Assembly (NCBI GenBank): GCA_013397865.1
Contig: VZTI01001185.1
Span: forward strand, 63,149-127,148
Source of the DNA: Struthidea cinerea
Lineage: Eukaryota; Chordata; Aves; Passeriformes; Corcoracidae
Length of the DNA: 64,000 bases
Reading direction: 5' to 3'
The notes beneath the pieces were generated by a model. That model was not told the DNA's origin and ran no database searches. It saw only the letters and a list, made by a program, of their open reading frames with translations. Within the stretch, counting starts at the first letter, position 1. Every line of letters starts with the position of its first letter. Below, piece by piece: positions 27,825-42,000 of this stretch. The position numbers were made by a program, and so were the translations under genes.

Positions 27825-28170
27825 AGGAGCCAGACACGGTCAAGGGCAAAAGGGTTTTTACCTTGGTGTTTAATAAGGACCCTTATGGCGCACCACTTTG
27901 CCAAGGTGGAATGCATCAAGATGCATACACACGATAGATCGTGTATACCATTTTATAGACCTTGAAAATTAGCATATCTATCAAAGATTCCCCAATGAGA
28001 GGCTTGGATGAATAGTGTGATGTCCCCCCATCCTGAGGAATTCCCCCCTGGATGCGCCTATCTTATTTTACAGGATGTGTTCTAGAGAGGACCTTGGTTT
28101 CTCAGGATAGTGTAGGGCTTTCCAGCCTCCAACTGCGAGGCCTTCAGGATGTTTAGTCTCCTGGTTTAAC
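27825..28170 (-). mobile_element. Possible solo LTR of an endogenous retrovirus (boundaries uncertain)
   Basis: The segment begins near GGAGCCAGACACGGTCAAGG and contains GTTTAATAAGGACCCTTATG, which on the minus strand could be a degenerate poly-A/R region. It has balanced, promoter-like composition unlike its flanks and two adjacent perfect hairpins at 27911-27944. No coding remnant, clear TG...CA ends or target-site duplication was established. Identity and orientation are inferred from general resemblance to avian LTRs. It could equally be another repeat family or unique DNA. Confidence 0.3.
27911..27944. repeat. Two back-to-back 7-bp inverted repeats
   Basis: ATGCATC (27911-27917) is separated by AA from its reverse complement GATGCAT (27920-27926). 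Three bases further on, ACACGAT (27929-27935) is separated by AG from ATCGTGT (27938-27944). Both stems are perfect. Each is a candidate cruciform, RNA hairpin or dimeric protein-binding site. Confidence 0.85.
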
Positions 28171-31100
28171 AGAATATTAGGACTATGATAAGTTATCAGA
28201 CTTAAGGAATTACAAGTATGTATGCTAAGAGCACTGAGGATACATAAAAGCTATATAAAAGATATGTATAAAAGCTTTATAAAAAAAAGGCAAAAAATCA
28301 TCATGGCATCAGTATCTCTTCTTGACAAGTACATTTACAAGGTAAATCTTGGGATAACAGGAGATTCTGCACAGGATGTTTCTGAAACATCGGGGTACAA
28401 GTAAAGAAAAAGAGTTTCTTTGTATCTATCACAATATCTCTAAAATAAGGGGGAGGAGGTCAGTTCATCCAGAATCAACTGCCACTCTGAAATGACTGAT
28501 TATTGTCAGAAATCTGACATATGTTGATCTTATTCACCTGGTCTGTGTAAAGTAGCATTGTTGTACTGTGTCTTTTCATGCATAATTATATGAAATGCAG
28601 GAAGTCCACAACAAAGGTGAATATTTCTCAAGTTCAAGATTAAAAACACCAAGCCACTTGACTTAATTTTTTGTACTGCATTTAACTGGTATGATAATAA
28701 TATTAAGTTCCTGTTTGGTAAATGTCACTCTTAAACAACACCAAGTCAAATTTAACATCTCCAGAGAAGGAGCAGAATCGATGGGTTAGGTTAAATGTAA
28801 TAAGGAGGGAGCTGAACCTGAATAACTGATGAACAGTTGATCTGGACCATGAAATCGAGAAGCGGCATTTGGTGCTGGCTTTCCCTTTATGAAGGCTAGC
28901 TAATGGTGTTGAAGGGACATGAGAAGCAGTGTCCAATAGCCGGGGAGAACCAGCCAGTGGCAGCTGAATTTGAAGGAGAAGAGAAAGCTGACAGTGATAG
29001 GTGGATGTGCAAGTGTTGCCGGTCATTTCAAGCTCTCATTTTGTAAACCTTCAGAACTGTGCCATTTACTTTGTATTGAAAAGCTTCCTCAGGGAAAGGG
29101 ATGTCTCTGCTAAGCCCTGGGGGTCATTTTGTATTGGGGACATAAAAGAACACTGGGTGATACCTCTGGAGGCACCTCGGGTAGGCAGCAGAATGAGTAC
29201 AACTAAATATTCCGAGTACAGAGAAAGCTTGTGAGAGAACCTTGTCGGAGAAGGCAAAAGCCGTATCTCCTTAGACACAACGTTATTTTTTTGGATGCAG
29301 CCTCTGATAAATAAAACTCTACCATCTGCCGCTACCAAGGTAGAGTGCACAAGACAGTTTTTTATTCTGTTCCTGTGGATTAAGTTGTTGTGGGGCACAA
29401 GGCTGTCGCAGGGAACTACAGAATGTATGTCCATGTTCCTGTGTCAGCAAGGTGGCTTCTTGGCCTCTGACCACTGCTCAAGAACACATCTTTTCTCTGG
29501 ATGTTCACTGTGCAGCTGTTCCATGGGTGTGAGTGACCACAGCCTCTGAGGTGTCAAATTCTTCTGGAATGATTAGAATCCTCTGCTTTCGAGCAGTGTC
29601 ACAACAGCAATGGGATTGCTTTTGGCCGTTCCTGTACTCAAATAAGACACAGGAAACATGCTCTATATTCTTTGGGCTGTCTTTGATCAGCTTCAGGGAA
29701 AATAATTATAGCTTGTAATTTATGCAAAGCATCTGGGGACAACTTCAACAAAGAGTGGAAAACCTAATAAGAACAAATGCCATTTTCCATACAGCTTATT
29801 TGTGGTAAAAATATGTATTTGGCACCTGTGGACACAGTGAGGATTTTGGGCCCAATTCTCAATTAATCCTGTTTGGCACACCACAAAATGAAAAGAGAGA
29901 TAGTGCTCTCTTTTGCCTTTTTTTCTTGTTTGCAGCAACGTAGCTCAGCTATTTAGACACTGTCAGCACACAGTACCGTAGCATTTACAATGACATTAAA
30001 GAACAAACAGTTTTAAAATATGTAACTTAAAAAACCTTAAAACAGAAAAAGCCAATTACTTTTATCAAGAAGTAATATTAATATTGGTCTCATGAAACTA
30101 ATTAATAACATCAGTGTACATTATAATCCATAACATGATGCAATAGAATTAATTACATATATAATTAGTAGTGAAATGTAATATATTGTTATTTATTAAC
30201 TGATATATATTTAAATATTATAAAACTCCAAATATTTAATCTATCTGGATGCCACATTTTTAAAATTGTTTTTGTTATAGTGTGCTAGAAACAACCACTA
30301 ATCTGGGATTTAATTTCTTCGAATTCAAACAGATGTGCAAGGACAAGGCACACCAACATACACTGCAAAAGGAAGCAGAGTAGGATAGCTGCAAATTTTC
30401 AAACCTTGTACATGCTGAAAGCTGGTGTCAGAAAATGTGTTTATTTTTATTTTAGAGAGGAAATTAAAAAAAAAAAAAGACTCCCTGTTGTGCTTTGGCA
30501 CTTTGCCTGTCTCAGCTTTGATGGAGCGGCAAGCACCCTGCAGTCTTCCTGGAGCAGCAGCAGGGTTCCAAAGTCGGGGGTACGATCCTACATGGAAAAA
30601 AGCTGCTGGAATTCTGCTGGGGCTTGTTTTAGTCTTGCTCTCTTGCCTCTCTGTTCCACCCAGAATGGGAGTTTTGTGTCAGAGAGGCCAAAAAATCTGT
30701 TTTGGGATGTGCTGTTAGGCCACCCCCCATGGCTGGCTGTGAGTGCTGTTCAGGACATTTCTCTATCCCAGCTTTCTTCCAGCTTTGATGATGTCATCTC
30801 TATTGAATCGTCAGCTTACTGGTGCAGGTCTGTCCACCTCACCTCTCGAGGTGCACCACTTAGTGTTGTCAGAGGGCAAAACTAAGGGATTATATTGTAC
30901 CATAATATGCCATATCACAGCATCTTATCGTAGTAATCACTCTGTTACTGCAGTGAGAGAACAGGGTTAAGCGTGTATGTCATTACCACTGTTGCTTCTT
31001 AATTGACTGAAAGAATCAATTTCCGTTTTTCACATGCATTTATTTTTTACAACTCATTGATTACATCACGCTCAGCATTTTGGTCTGCTTCTGTTTTAAA

Positions 31101-33058
31101 ACAATGTCTTTTACTCGGTGCTTTGTAGCTTCAGCGGCACGGTTATTTACCAGGAATGTACCTGATACTATGACCTAACCCCAGGTCTAAGAATAGAATG
31201 TACAAATTTACAAAACCTTGGGCTCTGTTAACTTAGTGCTCTCTGGTGTGTTCAGGTAGGGTGCATTCATCTCCAGTATGTATTGGTGTTCTGTCGCTCT
31301 CTGATAAGGCATGCTAAAAAATAGCAATCATGCTGAAGCAAGCTGTGTGAGTGAGAACCAACAGAACCTACTAGATACATGTGCAAAATTTAGAATCCAT
31401 GTTTAAAATTAGGTGATTAGCTAATTTGTTGTAGTTGTGGAATACCCATTTTAGCTTGAATTTCATGCTCACATGAATGTCAGTTTTGTGATGGCAGTCT
31501 TCTGTATGAACTAATTGCAAGATTTTCAGAGTTTCTCAGTAATGTCCAAGTGATTTAAAAGTAGCCTTTGAGATCCCACATCTGCCTTTAGAGGCTTCAG
31601 TAATGTTATGGGGCTTCTAAGCAGCAAAAGAGGAGAAACTAAGCAGGAACAATATTGGTGGAGTGGACTGGCAGCTGTTATTGCTAAAGAACATGTGGGG
31701 GAAAGTAATTATTTAGATGTACTTGTCTAGTGGTATGGCTCAGGCAACAGGATGAAACCATACTCCCAAATAAATGTTATTGTGTACTTATTCACTGGAT
31801 CAACTTTATCCATCCAAATTGTCAATATTAATATGCTGTGAATGTTACACATCTTTGAGGATGACCAAATATAGATAAGGAAAAGAAAATATCAGTACAT
31901 TTGCACTAAAAGCAATTTCAACCCTTCCTTTCCCTTTGTCGATTTAGGAAAAAATATTTGCTGTTGAACTCTGGGTGAGTTGCTAGATTTTTTTATATAC
32001 AAAAGTGACTGCAAGTCAACTTTATCCTTGTATGCCTAGAAGAACGACCCAGTTTTTAAATATGTTATAAAGATTCAGATTTCTCCCAGGTATTGTAATA
32101 TAAAATTCTCTGTCTGGGTTTGGGCTGGTGCAAAACATTTTGATCCTAGTTTTCCTACTTATGAGGATGAAAATTTGCCAGTAATTACACCAATTGAAAA
32201 TGTCTGAGATAGAGAAGGTTTAAAACAATTGTGATCAGACCTGGAGAAGCCTACTGTTGCTAGCTGAATTAAATCCACACAAGCAGGATGATCAAGTTTT
32301 ATTAAAAATAACCCAACAACATTGGGTTGATGAGTATATCAACTTCTCAGAAGACAGCAAATGGCTTTCTATGGTTCATTGAGTTTTCACGCTTTTAATT
32401 TGCCTTTGCAGCCTAGTTAATCTAGAGGAACATTCTGTTTTTTGCTTTTTATTTCTAGTGTTAAAAGAGATAGGGTCCCTTTCTTAGGAAGTTTGTGGAC
32501 AGATTTCCTGGCATCTCTGGGAAGAAAGTGGAAAAAAGTGGTCAAGAAAGTTGACATTTAGTGGTTATTATTATTAAGAATAGCTCCAGCTACATATTTT
32601 TTGGAATATTTTGAAATATTTATAGACTTTTTTTGGTGGAATGATACTTGGTATTGGAGACTTTGAGCCCAGTCCAATTTCTTAATGTGTTGAACTAAAA
32701 GAGGCACAAAATCAAGATTTCCCTTCTAAGTGGTAGCATAGCTTCAGCTATTATTGTCCAGTATTAAAATATTGTTTCTAGAATGTTCAGCCCTTTCTTT
32801 TTCAACTGTGAAATCCCAAGAAGTTTTATGAGTATTTTTCTTTTCACTTTCATATAACATCTTTCTGGATTCCCACTGTTATTTCTCCAGTATCTTTACA
32901 CAGGTCATTTGATAGTGGAACTTAGAGATATATAGAAAAGCTTAGGTGGAGAAAACTTTTTCTGTGCAAGTGGTCTCTGAAGACAGAGAATATATGTGAT
33001 CTGGAAAGGGAATGAAGGATTATGAGAAGGAAATTTTGTTTTAAAATTTCTAAACGGG
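28171..33058. other. Intergenic, no gene recognised
   Basis: AT-rich sequence. The largest frame, 159 codons on the plus strand at 30406-30885, reads through an A-run as a lysine stretch and has no recognisable domain, so it is taken as chance. A 122-codon minus-strand frame at 29066-29434 is likewise unrecognised. The 30.06-30.26 kb part is extremely AT-rich. Confidence 0.45.
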
Positions 33059-33070
33059 NNNNNNNNNNNN
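33059..33070. other. Short assembly gap (12 N)
   Basis: Twelve unknown bases sit directly before a homopolymeric A-run, so this is probably a sequencing or assembly failure at the homopolymer. Confidence 0.95.
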
Positions 33071-33099
33071 AAAAAGAAAAAAAAAAAAAAAAAAAAAAA
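33071..33099 (+). repeat. A-rich homopolymer run
   Basis: Almost pure A with a single G near the start. No recognisable retrocopy precedes it: the upstream 100 bases are ordinary AT-rich sequence followed by the gap. It is more likely simple low-complexity DNA than a poly-A tail. Confidence 0.85.
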
Positions 33100-36000
33100 G
33101 GACTGAAATTCACTGCACCTTCGTGTGTAGATAAGGCAAGCCCCTTCCTAACTTCTGAATCAGAAAGTTACATGTCTTGGCTCCTTTAAAACACAAGGGG
33201 GCAATGTTGGCCTTAGAAAGAGAATTTTTCTCCTGCCGTCAGTCTGAATGCCATACCTAAGTTCGAAGTAGCAATGATTTCATACAGAGGAAAGAACTCC
33301 TTTTTCATAGAGCCGCCTCACAGGATGGGTGACTTTTCATCAATTTACTTAACTAAAGTTGTGAGACTATCAGGTGATGTATAATGAATTCTTGATCCTG
33401 ATTCCAGCCCAAGGAACATCATAGCTTTTATGTCATATACAAAGACTATAGCTTTTATAAAATTCACATTTATATCAGAAATATGAAGTCACCTAGGAAG
33501 AGAGTTTTGAAAGTTATAGGAGCTATTAGGTCACACTTTCTATGCATTATAATTATAGTTTCCAATTCAATCCAAGATTCAATGACATATAAACCTTTCC
33601 TCCATGAATTGCTAGTACTCCTTCTAAGAAACAAACAAACAAACAAGCAATCAATCTTTATTTTTTCCTTTTCTTCCACACTGGTATGCAGGTATAGCAG
33701 ACGTTTGGACCAGGTCACTACAGCTATTTAACAAAAACCCTCTATATTTGACTATATTAAAAAACTGCCATGTCAGCTCTCAAGAAATATATTGTTTCAT
33801 CAAACTAAAATAATGCTACCAAGGTGATAGAAAATAGCTGAGAAAATAAAATCTGAATATAGATCAAATGTAAATAATAACAATAAAGGAATAACAATGA
33901 AAAATTAGTGTTTTTATACTTGTTTCGTACTACAGAAATTATAAAAAATAGGCAGGGCTAGCCAAAACCTTTTGAGATTAATAGACAAAAATATGTTTTC
34001 CTTTTTCATATTGCTTAATGTGTGCTAAACTAAGGAGGCTATGCTGAAGAGGTGCACGTCATTAAAACAAAGCCTTATTGTTGAGAAATAAATTTTATGA
34101 TGTAATTATAATTTTTTAAATGGAAGTATGCCCTTGTACTCTCAGGATTTTTAGTCTGACAATATTCTGAATAATGTGTAAAAAATTCAGTGCTATGAAA
34201 ACAAGGAGTCCCATAGATGAGTATTTAATGGAATTATTTTCCTCCATTAAAAGTGTGATATCCTCCATACATAATGAAAAATATTTCTTCAGTTATCTAA
34301 TTTGTGGATAAATTTGACATGTTCATACCAACTTTCAGAAAACAGAGAGAGATGGACTGTTAATGCTCCATCACTGGGAATATTGAATACTGTTTTCAAA
34401 TAAAATTATTTGTTTTTCTTAAAGTTGCTTTGATTGGTAAGTCTCATTTATTAAAATTTTCTGATTTCAAACCCTCAGTAGTCTCTTGGCCAGTTTTACA
34501 GCTGCCTGCTCTGTGCTTCTGACTCACATAGAGTAAAGAAAAGGAAGGGGAAGGAGACATAGTTGAGCCTTGCTCTAGCTCTTGGCCCTAGCTGAACATA
34601 AAGGCTGCTAGAATTTAGTTCTCTAAAGAGAGGAGATGATACAAAAATTCAGGAAGGCAGTGCAGGAATGTGAGGAAAGCAAACAGAACCAATTCCAAGA
34701 GAAACTGCCAGTGGTGTGTAGAGGGGCTGAAGGATGTTGCTACTTCATCTGCAGAGGAAAGGAAGCTCGGGGAGGAGGGGGCACAGTGGTGTCAGCATTT
34801 GGAAGGGCCAATAGAGAAGCAAGAAAAAAGAAAGCAAGAAGCAGAATCATGGGAATTGGAAAACTGAGCTTATTTGACTGAATTTTTTATTGTTAAGCAG
34901 CAATATTGCCAGTGGGATCTGGATATTCTTTCAGTGAAGTATCCTGTTGAGATCCTCATGTGGTATAACATTATGAGGAAAGGGAATGAACCATTTGTGA
35001 TTTTTGTCATTTACTGTGAGCAGAAAACATAAACATTAGCCTGATAGGTTTTGAAGCTTCTGTTTTGTGATATTGCTGTAAAAAAAAAACCCTGAATATA
35101 CCAAGATGAAGACAAACCACCATGAGGCATGGTGCTGGGAGGGTGATTCATGTGGGTTTGTGGGGTGGATTTCTTCCCTTTGAGCCTGCACAGCCCTGCA
35201 CTGAGCAGCATGCTGCCGTGGGAGGTGCTGCGTGTGTCAGGTCTCACCGCTTCATCAGAATTCCATGGCTCTTTTCATGGCGTTGGGTGTTAACTCTGTA
35301 AACTGGCCAAATGTGTATTTGAATAATTATACTCTGCCTTCTGCAGAACACGTTCCAGGTAGTTTGAATTGGAAAATATTTTTCTGTTTTGTTTTATTAA
35401 ATGGGGGTTTCTAAATGAGCCTTGTAAAAATTGGTTCTAAAAAATCTGTTCTAACTCAGTTCCACCCACATTTCATTGATAGGTAAATGACCAGTCTCAG
35501 CTTTGTTTTATAACATTATTGAAGTACTTTTGATGAAACTGTATTTAATTCTAGTTTTCCTTGTTCTCCTCAAATGTGTTATATTGGAAACCCTCAACTA
35601 TAGTTTAGGGGTAATATAGAATTCTTCAAAATCAAAATTAGAAAATGCAGTCAACATTAAAAGTGCATTAAAAAATGTAATATTCAAGAAAACTGGGAAT
35701 AAGTCAATATATGTTATCAAACTACTGTATCACAACACATAATGAAATCCAGGAAAACTTTGAGCAGAGACTTCAGGACTTGATCTCTTTTAATTGCTTT
35801 CAACAGCATTATCAAGGTGTCTTGCACTTTTCATATAATAAATAAACCTTTGTCCTTTGGAGCTAAAACAATTTCATTTTAACATGACTGCTATTATGTC
35901 TCAGGATATGCCTGAAAGAAGTTACAGTAATTTCTGGAAGCGAAATGCCTCCTACACCATAACCCTCTCAGGGTTTTCTAGATTTAGAACAATTTCCAAA

Positions 36001-39000
36001 TTGTGTCCACATGTTCTTTGAATGGAGATAACGTATAAAAAAGATGTGTGTAATACAGTATGCTTAACTCTGCGGCGTCTTTTCGTAGTGTTTTTAGTAC
36101 TGAGGACAAGGCTTATAACTAACTAATCTGCAGACTATCTGCACTGCATATCTGTTGGGGTATCTCTTAGCAAGCTGGTTCACCTAGGGGTAAAGCCTCC
36201 AGCACGCCTGCACTTTGCTCAGGCCAGATTATTTCCAGTCTGGTTGGGCTGTGGCTTTCCATGCCCGGTGAGCTGCTTTCCTGCGTGCCTTTGTGCTGGT
36301 GTCTGACAGCACTAGAAAACAGACGACAGGCAGGCAAACAGTCCAGCACCATTTCTTGAAAGGCTGTGGTGTTGCCTTCAGGAAAAGAAAATAAACACCC
36401 TGTTTACCACATTGATCCAGGTTGGCTGCAGGGCAAATAAGAACTTGGAAGCAGGGTTTTGGGAAAGTTGTTTTTTAGGTCCGTCCTGGCAGCTACCAGA
36501 TCAAGTACGGGATAGATGTAGGTAGGAAAGTTAAAATGCAGCTTTCACAAGAAATAGGATTTTGCCCACACGTTGAAGTTTTTTCTCACTGTACAATAGA
36601 AGCCTCTTGAGAAGAAATGCAATGAATCCTGTTTTCTATTTCCCCTTGTCGTTCTCTTAAACAATGAAAAATGTGCAGCATTTGCTTGTTGATGCAGTGG
36701 TGGTTTGACTTGCAGATAAATAAAGAATTACAGTGAACTCAGAAGGTATTGTCAAGTCTAGCTTTTCACACGTAACAGCTCCTGGGAATTAAGTCATAGT
36801 TGTTTTTGCAATCTTCTCAAAAAAATGACTGGACCACTTCTTCAGTCCCTTAAACTTGAACTTTTAGAAGATGAGGGAGCCTCAGAAAGTCTAAAAAATT
36901 ACTCTATGTTGCCCTTTAAAAATGTAATTTTAGCCGTTGTATGGTCTACACCTGTGCCTATCTGCTAGTGAACTCCTGAACTACCTTTGGCAATGTGTAC
37001 ATGTTCTCCACTAAAAGGCTTGGCTTCCTCAACTGAAAGTAATTAATAAAATAGTAAAGCTGAAATTTTACTTCAAATTTTTTTTTTTTTTTGCATGGGA
37101 CAAAATTACATCATGGCCTTAATGCTTAACAAAGAACAAAAGACATTCAATTAAGAAGAATTTTATGAAATCAGTTGAAGTCTAAATAATTGACATAATT
37201 TTTCAGAAACATCTGACTAATAGAAATATTTTCTAAATTTAGGCCATTCATTTGCGTGTTTTAATACAGGAATTCTCTTTAGCAGGAAGATTTCAAACTG
37301 ATACTCAGGTCTGCTATGCTTAACAGTCAGGAACTGTTCTTTCATTATGTGCCACCGTAAAAATAGCAACTGATTTGGGGCTTCAGTTGATGGTCAGTAC
37401 AGTCTCCCTCACCACAGGGAGTGCATAAAACTCATGTCTTCTGGTAGCTGTTGTGCTGCAACAAAAAGAAATAGAGATAGGTGCTATAATAGAGAGAAAA
37501 ATACACTAACAGGTATGGAAGATGACATATTTAAGGAGGGGTGTGTGTATTTGGTTTAGCCAAGGAATGTTTTGGACCTCAGCAGCCCCAGTTTCGGAGG
37601 ATCCCTGAGGAGTGGAGGGGGGTGGGTTGGTCTCCTCACTGCAGTCTCTGAGCAGCAGCCCGAGGCACTGTTCCCCAGGAGCCACACGGGGCAGGACAGG
37701 TAGCACCGGCATCTCCGCTCTCATTTCCACCTGCAGAGGTGCTAGGGCTGTAAGTACTGCCCGCAACTTAATTCCTAAGCATAGATAACTTGTGCTTATG
37801 AACTTGTCTTCAAAATCTTGTAAACCTTCCATTTTTTCCATACTGTGACTTCATCTGTGTGACACACTTTGAGATGGTGAGTTTTTATGGAAAACAAAGG
37901 CCCTGCATTTGAGAAGTGTTAATGAGGCCTTAACTCCTTTTTTACCCTCTGTCAAATCATTATACTGTCCTCAGGAGAAGGTGTGTTACCACCTAAAGCT
38001 TTCCCCCCTTTCCCAGCACATTGGAAACATTTGCCAAGCATAATTTTGTGGACATCAGTATCACAAGCATGGGTTAAATGGCTAAGAAATAAGCTTTCTA
38101 TTATTTCTTTTTAGCTCATTGTGTTTGCACAGCACAGGTGGCCTGCAGATGTGGTAAATCTGATCCTCCAGTGACACGTAGCGCATGCTCCGGCAGCGGG
38201 AGCACAGTAAGTCCAGTGCTTCCAAGAGAGTGCGTGGTGTGCAGTTATGTTGGAACTCTGAGGTTTTCCTGAACAAATTGCATTTATGGGGTCTGTGCAC
38301 TATAACCCCAGGCATGCCAGAACGTGTGGTAACGGGTAAGAGTTACTGGGCTTACCTACTGATCCGATTAGGCTATGACATGTAAGGAAACACTAAGAAC
38401 ACCCTGGATAGAATTTACAAGGTTCCATCCAGGAAAATAATCCAAGAAAATCCCCTGGAAGCTACACTGAGAATCATCACGGATCTCTTAGTACTTTCTG
38501 TTTTGTGCTATTCTGCAATTAGCAGCACCTAAGATTTGTATGCTGATTAAAAGAAATGCATCCTAGTTACCTGTTCAGGAATTAGAAAACAAAAAGAATG
38601 TCAGCTTCCTCATTATGTCTTGTGCTTTTGGAAGGAGCTTTCCTCTGTCAAATGTGTAGGATGTGAGATGGAATAGAATCCAAGTTTACTTAGCAAATGG
38701 CTGAAATATTACAACTTAAATATTGAAATTTATGCATATGTATGTGTTAATAAGGATGTAGTATATATAACCTTGAAAATGGCAATAGAAAACAGGGGGA
38801 GAGGACATGCAGAAAATCTTTTGTTCCTGATGGATTCATACCTCCCGAGTTGCTTGACTTTTTGCTAGTTCTAAATCTCTGCAAAGCCCATTAGGTTTGC
38901 ATATACTTAGTTCTAAGTTTCTTCGCAGCAGCCGAGTGAAGAAAAAGGTCCTTTGCTTCAAATTCCATTTTAGGATGTATTTTTTTCCATCAGCACTGCT

Positions 39001-42000
39001 TATCAGTGTCAGCACTTCCTTCCTCAGCTGCAGCTGCCTTGAAATAAGCTTTGAATTAACTCAGAATTTGAAAGTACCAAAGGAAGCCCTTTGTTTACTG
39101 CCAAGGCTTGTGTGAATCACAGGGCTGATGGTCTTTTATGCAGAGACTCAAAAGGGTGTCCCACAGGCAGACTTTGAACGTGACTCCTTCTTTCTTTGCC
39201 ACTAGCTGATATGTCACCTGTAAAATGTACAGGTTGAGATGATTTATGTGGCACTTACATTGCAGTTGTACCAGGGGCCATTGACCAAATCAAAGCTCTC
39301 CAGTGTAGTACACAGACAAAAAAATAGTTATGTCCTCAAGCATTTGTGTGCACTAAAATAATCTCAAGGTGCTCCTGAGGAAGCATGGTAACCCTTTATT
39401 TCAGCAAATCGACTTGGAGTCTTGGAGCACACGATTCACTTCATGTTGCTCTGTTGTGTGAGCGTTTCTTCTCTCCCTGTGGGACAGTGTTTTGTAGCAC
39501 TGTGTTGAAATAATTTCAGACACATCAGGGTCTTCTTTCCAGCCTTTTGAGCTTATTGTCTTTAAATCCATTGTTGCCACCCGAGCAGTGGGACCTGGCA
39601 GTGCTGGAGCACGTGGTGCCAGTTGAAATCTGCCAGTGCAAAATAGGAGGATGACAAACCGGCTTGGCAAATGCTCGCATGTCAAAAGCCAATATCCCCT
39701 CTACACAAACCCATTAAGCTGGTTAGGAAATATTGTCAAACTAAATAGTTTCTGGGTTTGTTTTAACCCTGATTGCTTTAACACTGCCCCTGGAATCTTT
39801 TGCAGTCTACTGGGGTTGTCTCAAACTAGTTGAAGAGGAAGTTTTAACCACACTGCTTTAATTTCTTTTACTTCGACTTTTTAGGCGAACATTTGCAAAT
39901 GTGCTTTTGGAATCTTCACACATACACTTGGGAGATCATTTTTCCTAGGAAAATCTTTGGGGTCAAATGAATTTTCCATATGGGGATTCTAGTCCCTAGA
40001 TCCATCCCAAGAAATAAAAACTATCAAACTAAAGAGACTGTGTACATTTAAAATAATATTTTTCTCACTTAAGTGGTGAACAAGTGCTACCTCCTGACAG
40101 CACCTTGCATGTTGAAGATATTGTGCTGTGTTTGTTCTGAATTCTTTGCAATTAAATCAGCTGAGCAGTTTCTGGTACAGAAAGATTTGTTTGAAGCTTC
40201 TTAAAAGTTAGTGATAAAAATTTGCTATAAAAGCCATGATGAAGTCTTTGCTCTAGTGACAAAGACACTAAGTCTGGAAATGTAGCAAGGAAAACAAATT
40301 TGTGAGATTTGTGGAAACCAGCCTTCAGTCACTTGTTCACATCTTTCTCTTGCACCCTGTCATAGAGGTGGCACAATGTGCTTCCAAGTTCAGTATCTTA
40401 GTGTGCGAAATGACAACAATACGTGTCTTTTTCCAGCTGTAAAAGCAGATACATTGACAAAGAGGGAAACAGATTCTACACAAGGAATTACTTTTTTTTT
40501 CTGTGTATCTTTCCTGAATTTTCTTGTGGTGCCCTGAAAATGACTAGACAGTTCTTCCATTTTAGTCCTTAGTTCCTTACAGTGCCTGCTGTGTATCAAA
40601 TATACATTTCTATGCTCTAGACAATATCTTATCTACTTATCTGGACTCTTCTCAAGGAAGAGAAAGGAATAATAATTTTGAGGGGGAAAATTGTCTCACA
40701 CAAACACTCAAATTGACTAGATATACCTTGTTCCAGGATTTTGTATTTCTCTTCATTAATAATGAAATTAGACAACTAGCTAATAAGGAAACTCCTACTG
40801 CAGAGGTTTAAAATTAGGTGCAATAACGTCTTACTCTAGGAATTTCAATAGGATTATAGGAATTAATATGCTAACACTGACCTTTCCTGGTAAACATCTA
40901 AACATCGGAGGAGGGACAAAAGAACCATAATTTAGATGTAACTTTTGGTGGTGACTGTAACAGAATTTGGGTTTTGCTTTTCCTCATTTCTCCTACCAGA
41001 AGATTTCATTTTGATGAAAAGAAGATACTAGTCTTTAACTATTTTCATTGGCTGCTTATTATCCACTTAGACAAAATTCTTTACATGATATCTTCTCTTT
41101 AACATCTATGTTCTCTATTTAACATCCTTCAAACCGCCTTTGTCTTTTTATGTTTGCTGCCAGCCTTCATTTTTCTAGACTAAACAAACTAGTCTCTTTT
41201 TGCAGTTGTTGTTCTGGTATACCACAATCCCTAATATCCCTAACATGCCTTTCTGTATTCCAACAGCTATCCTGAGGTTGGATACTGAGTGGATCCAGTG
41301 GATCTTCCTTTACTGTGTTTTTTCTGGGTGACGAGATCTTATTTCATAACACAAATGGTTGCCATTATTTACTAAATTTTGTTGGATTTCTCTAGCTTAA
41401 TTTCTCAAATCTGTATTTTTGTGTCATTCTGCAGTCCTGCCCTATGTTTGCACTAAAGGTTAACTTTTAAATGAGTGCATTTAACTAGCTTTTTTTTTTT
41501 TTTGGCCAGAGTGATTACTGCAAATATGAAATAGCCAGCTCCAGAAGGCCATTTGTAATGTCCTCACATTTTAATAGTTTTTGCTTTCAACACAGTTCAT
41601 TACTCTTTTGCCTTTAATTAGTTTCAAATGCATTCCAAGTGCTACTAACTCTTCCATTTTCTATTGTTTTTTAGCTCTCCATGCAGACTGAATTTTGTCT
41701 GCCTTATCAAGTGCAGTTATCTCTCTACTTTTACAGGTGTAGTTCACTCTATGTTTCTTTTTCCCATATTTTTATTGCATTTCTTCTCTGCCTACATATT
41801 ATGTCCCATTAGCAGGCCTGCTGTTGAAATTACACTATCTTTCCTTTCTTTTTCAGTACATTTACTTGAATATATTAATTCTTTATAGAGACCTTCATGG
41901 TTCTTAAAAGGATGACAGCTTGCAACATTATTATAAGATAACTAAACTGCAAAAATGGAAAACAGAAGCAAAATATTACTTGTGAGGCTGCCTGTTGTAC

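Noticed and set aside
30406..30885. 159-codon plus-strand frame
   Set aside because: It reads through an A-run as polylysine, contains no recognised motif and has no supporting splice or poly-A context.
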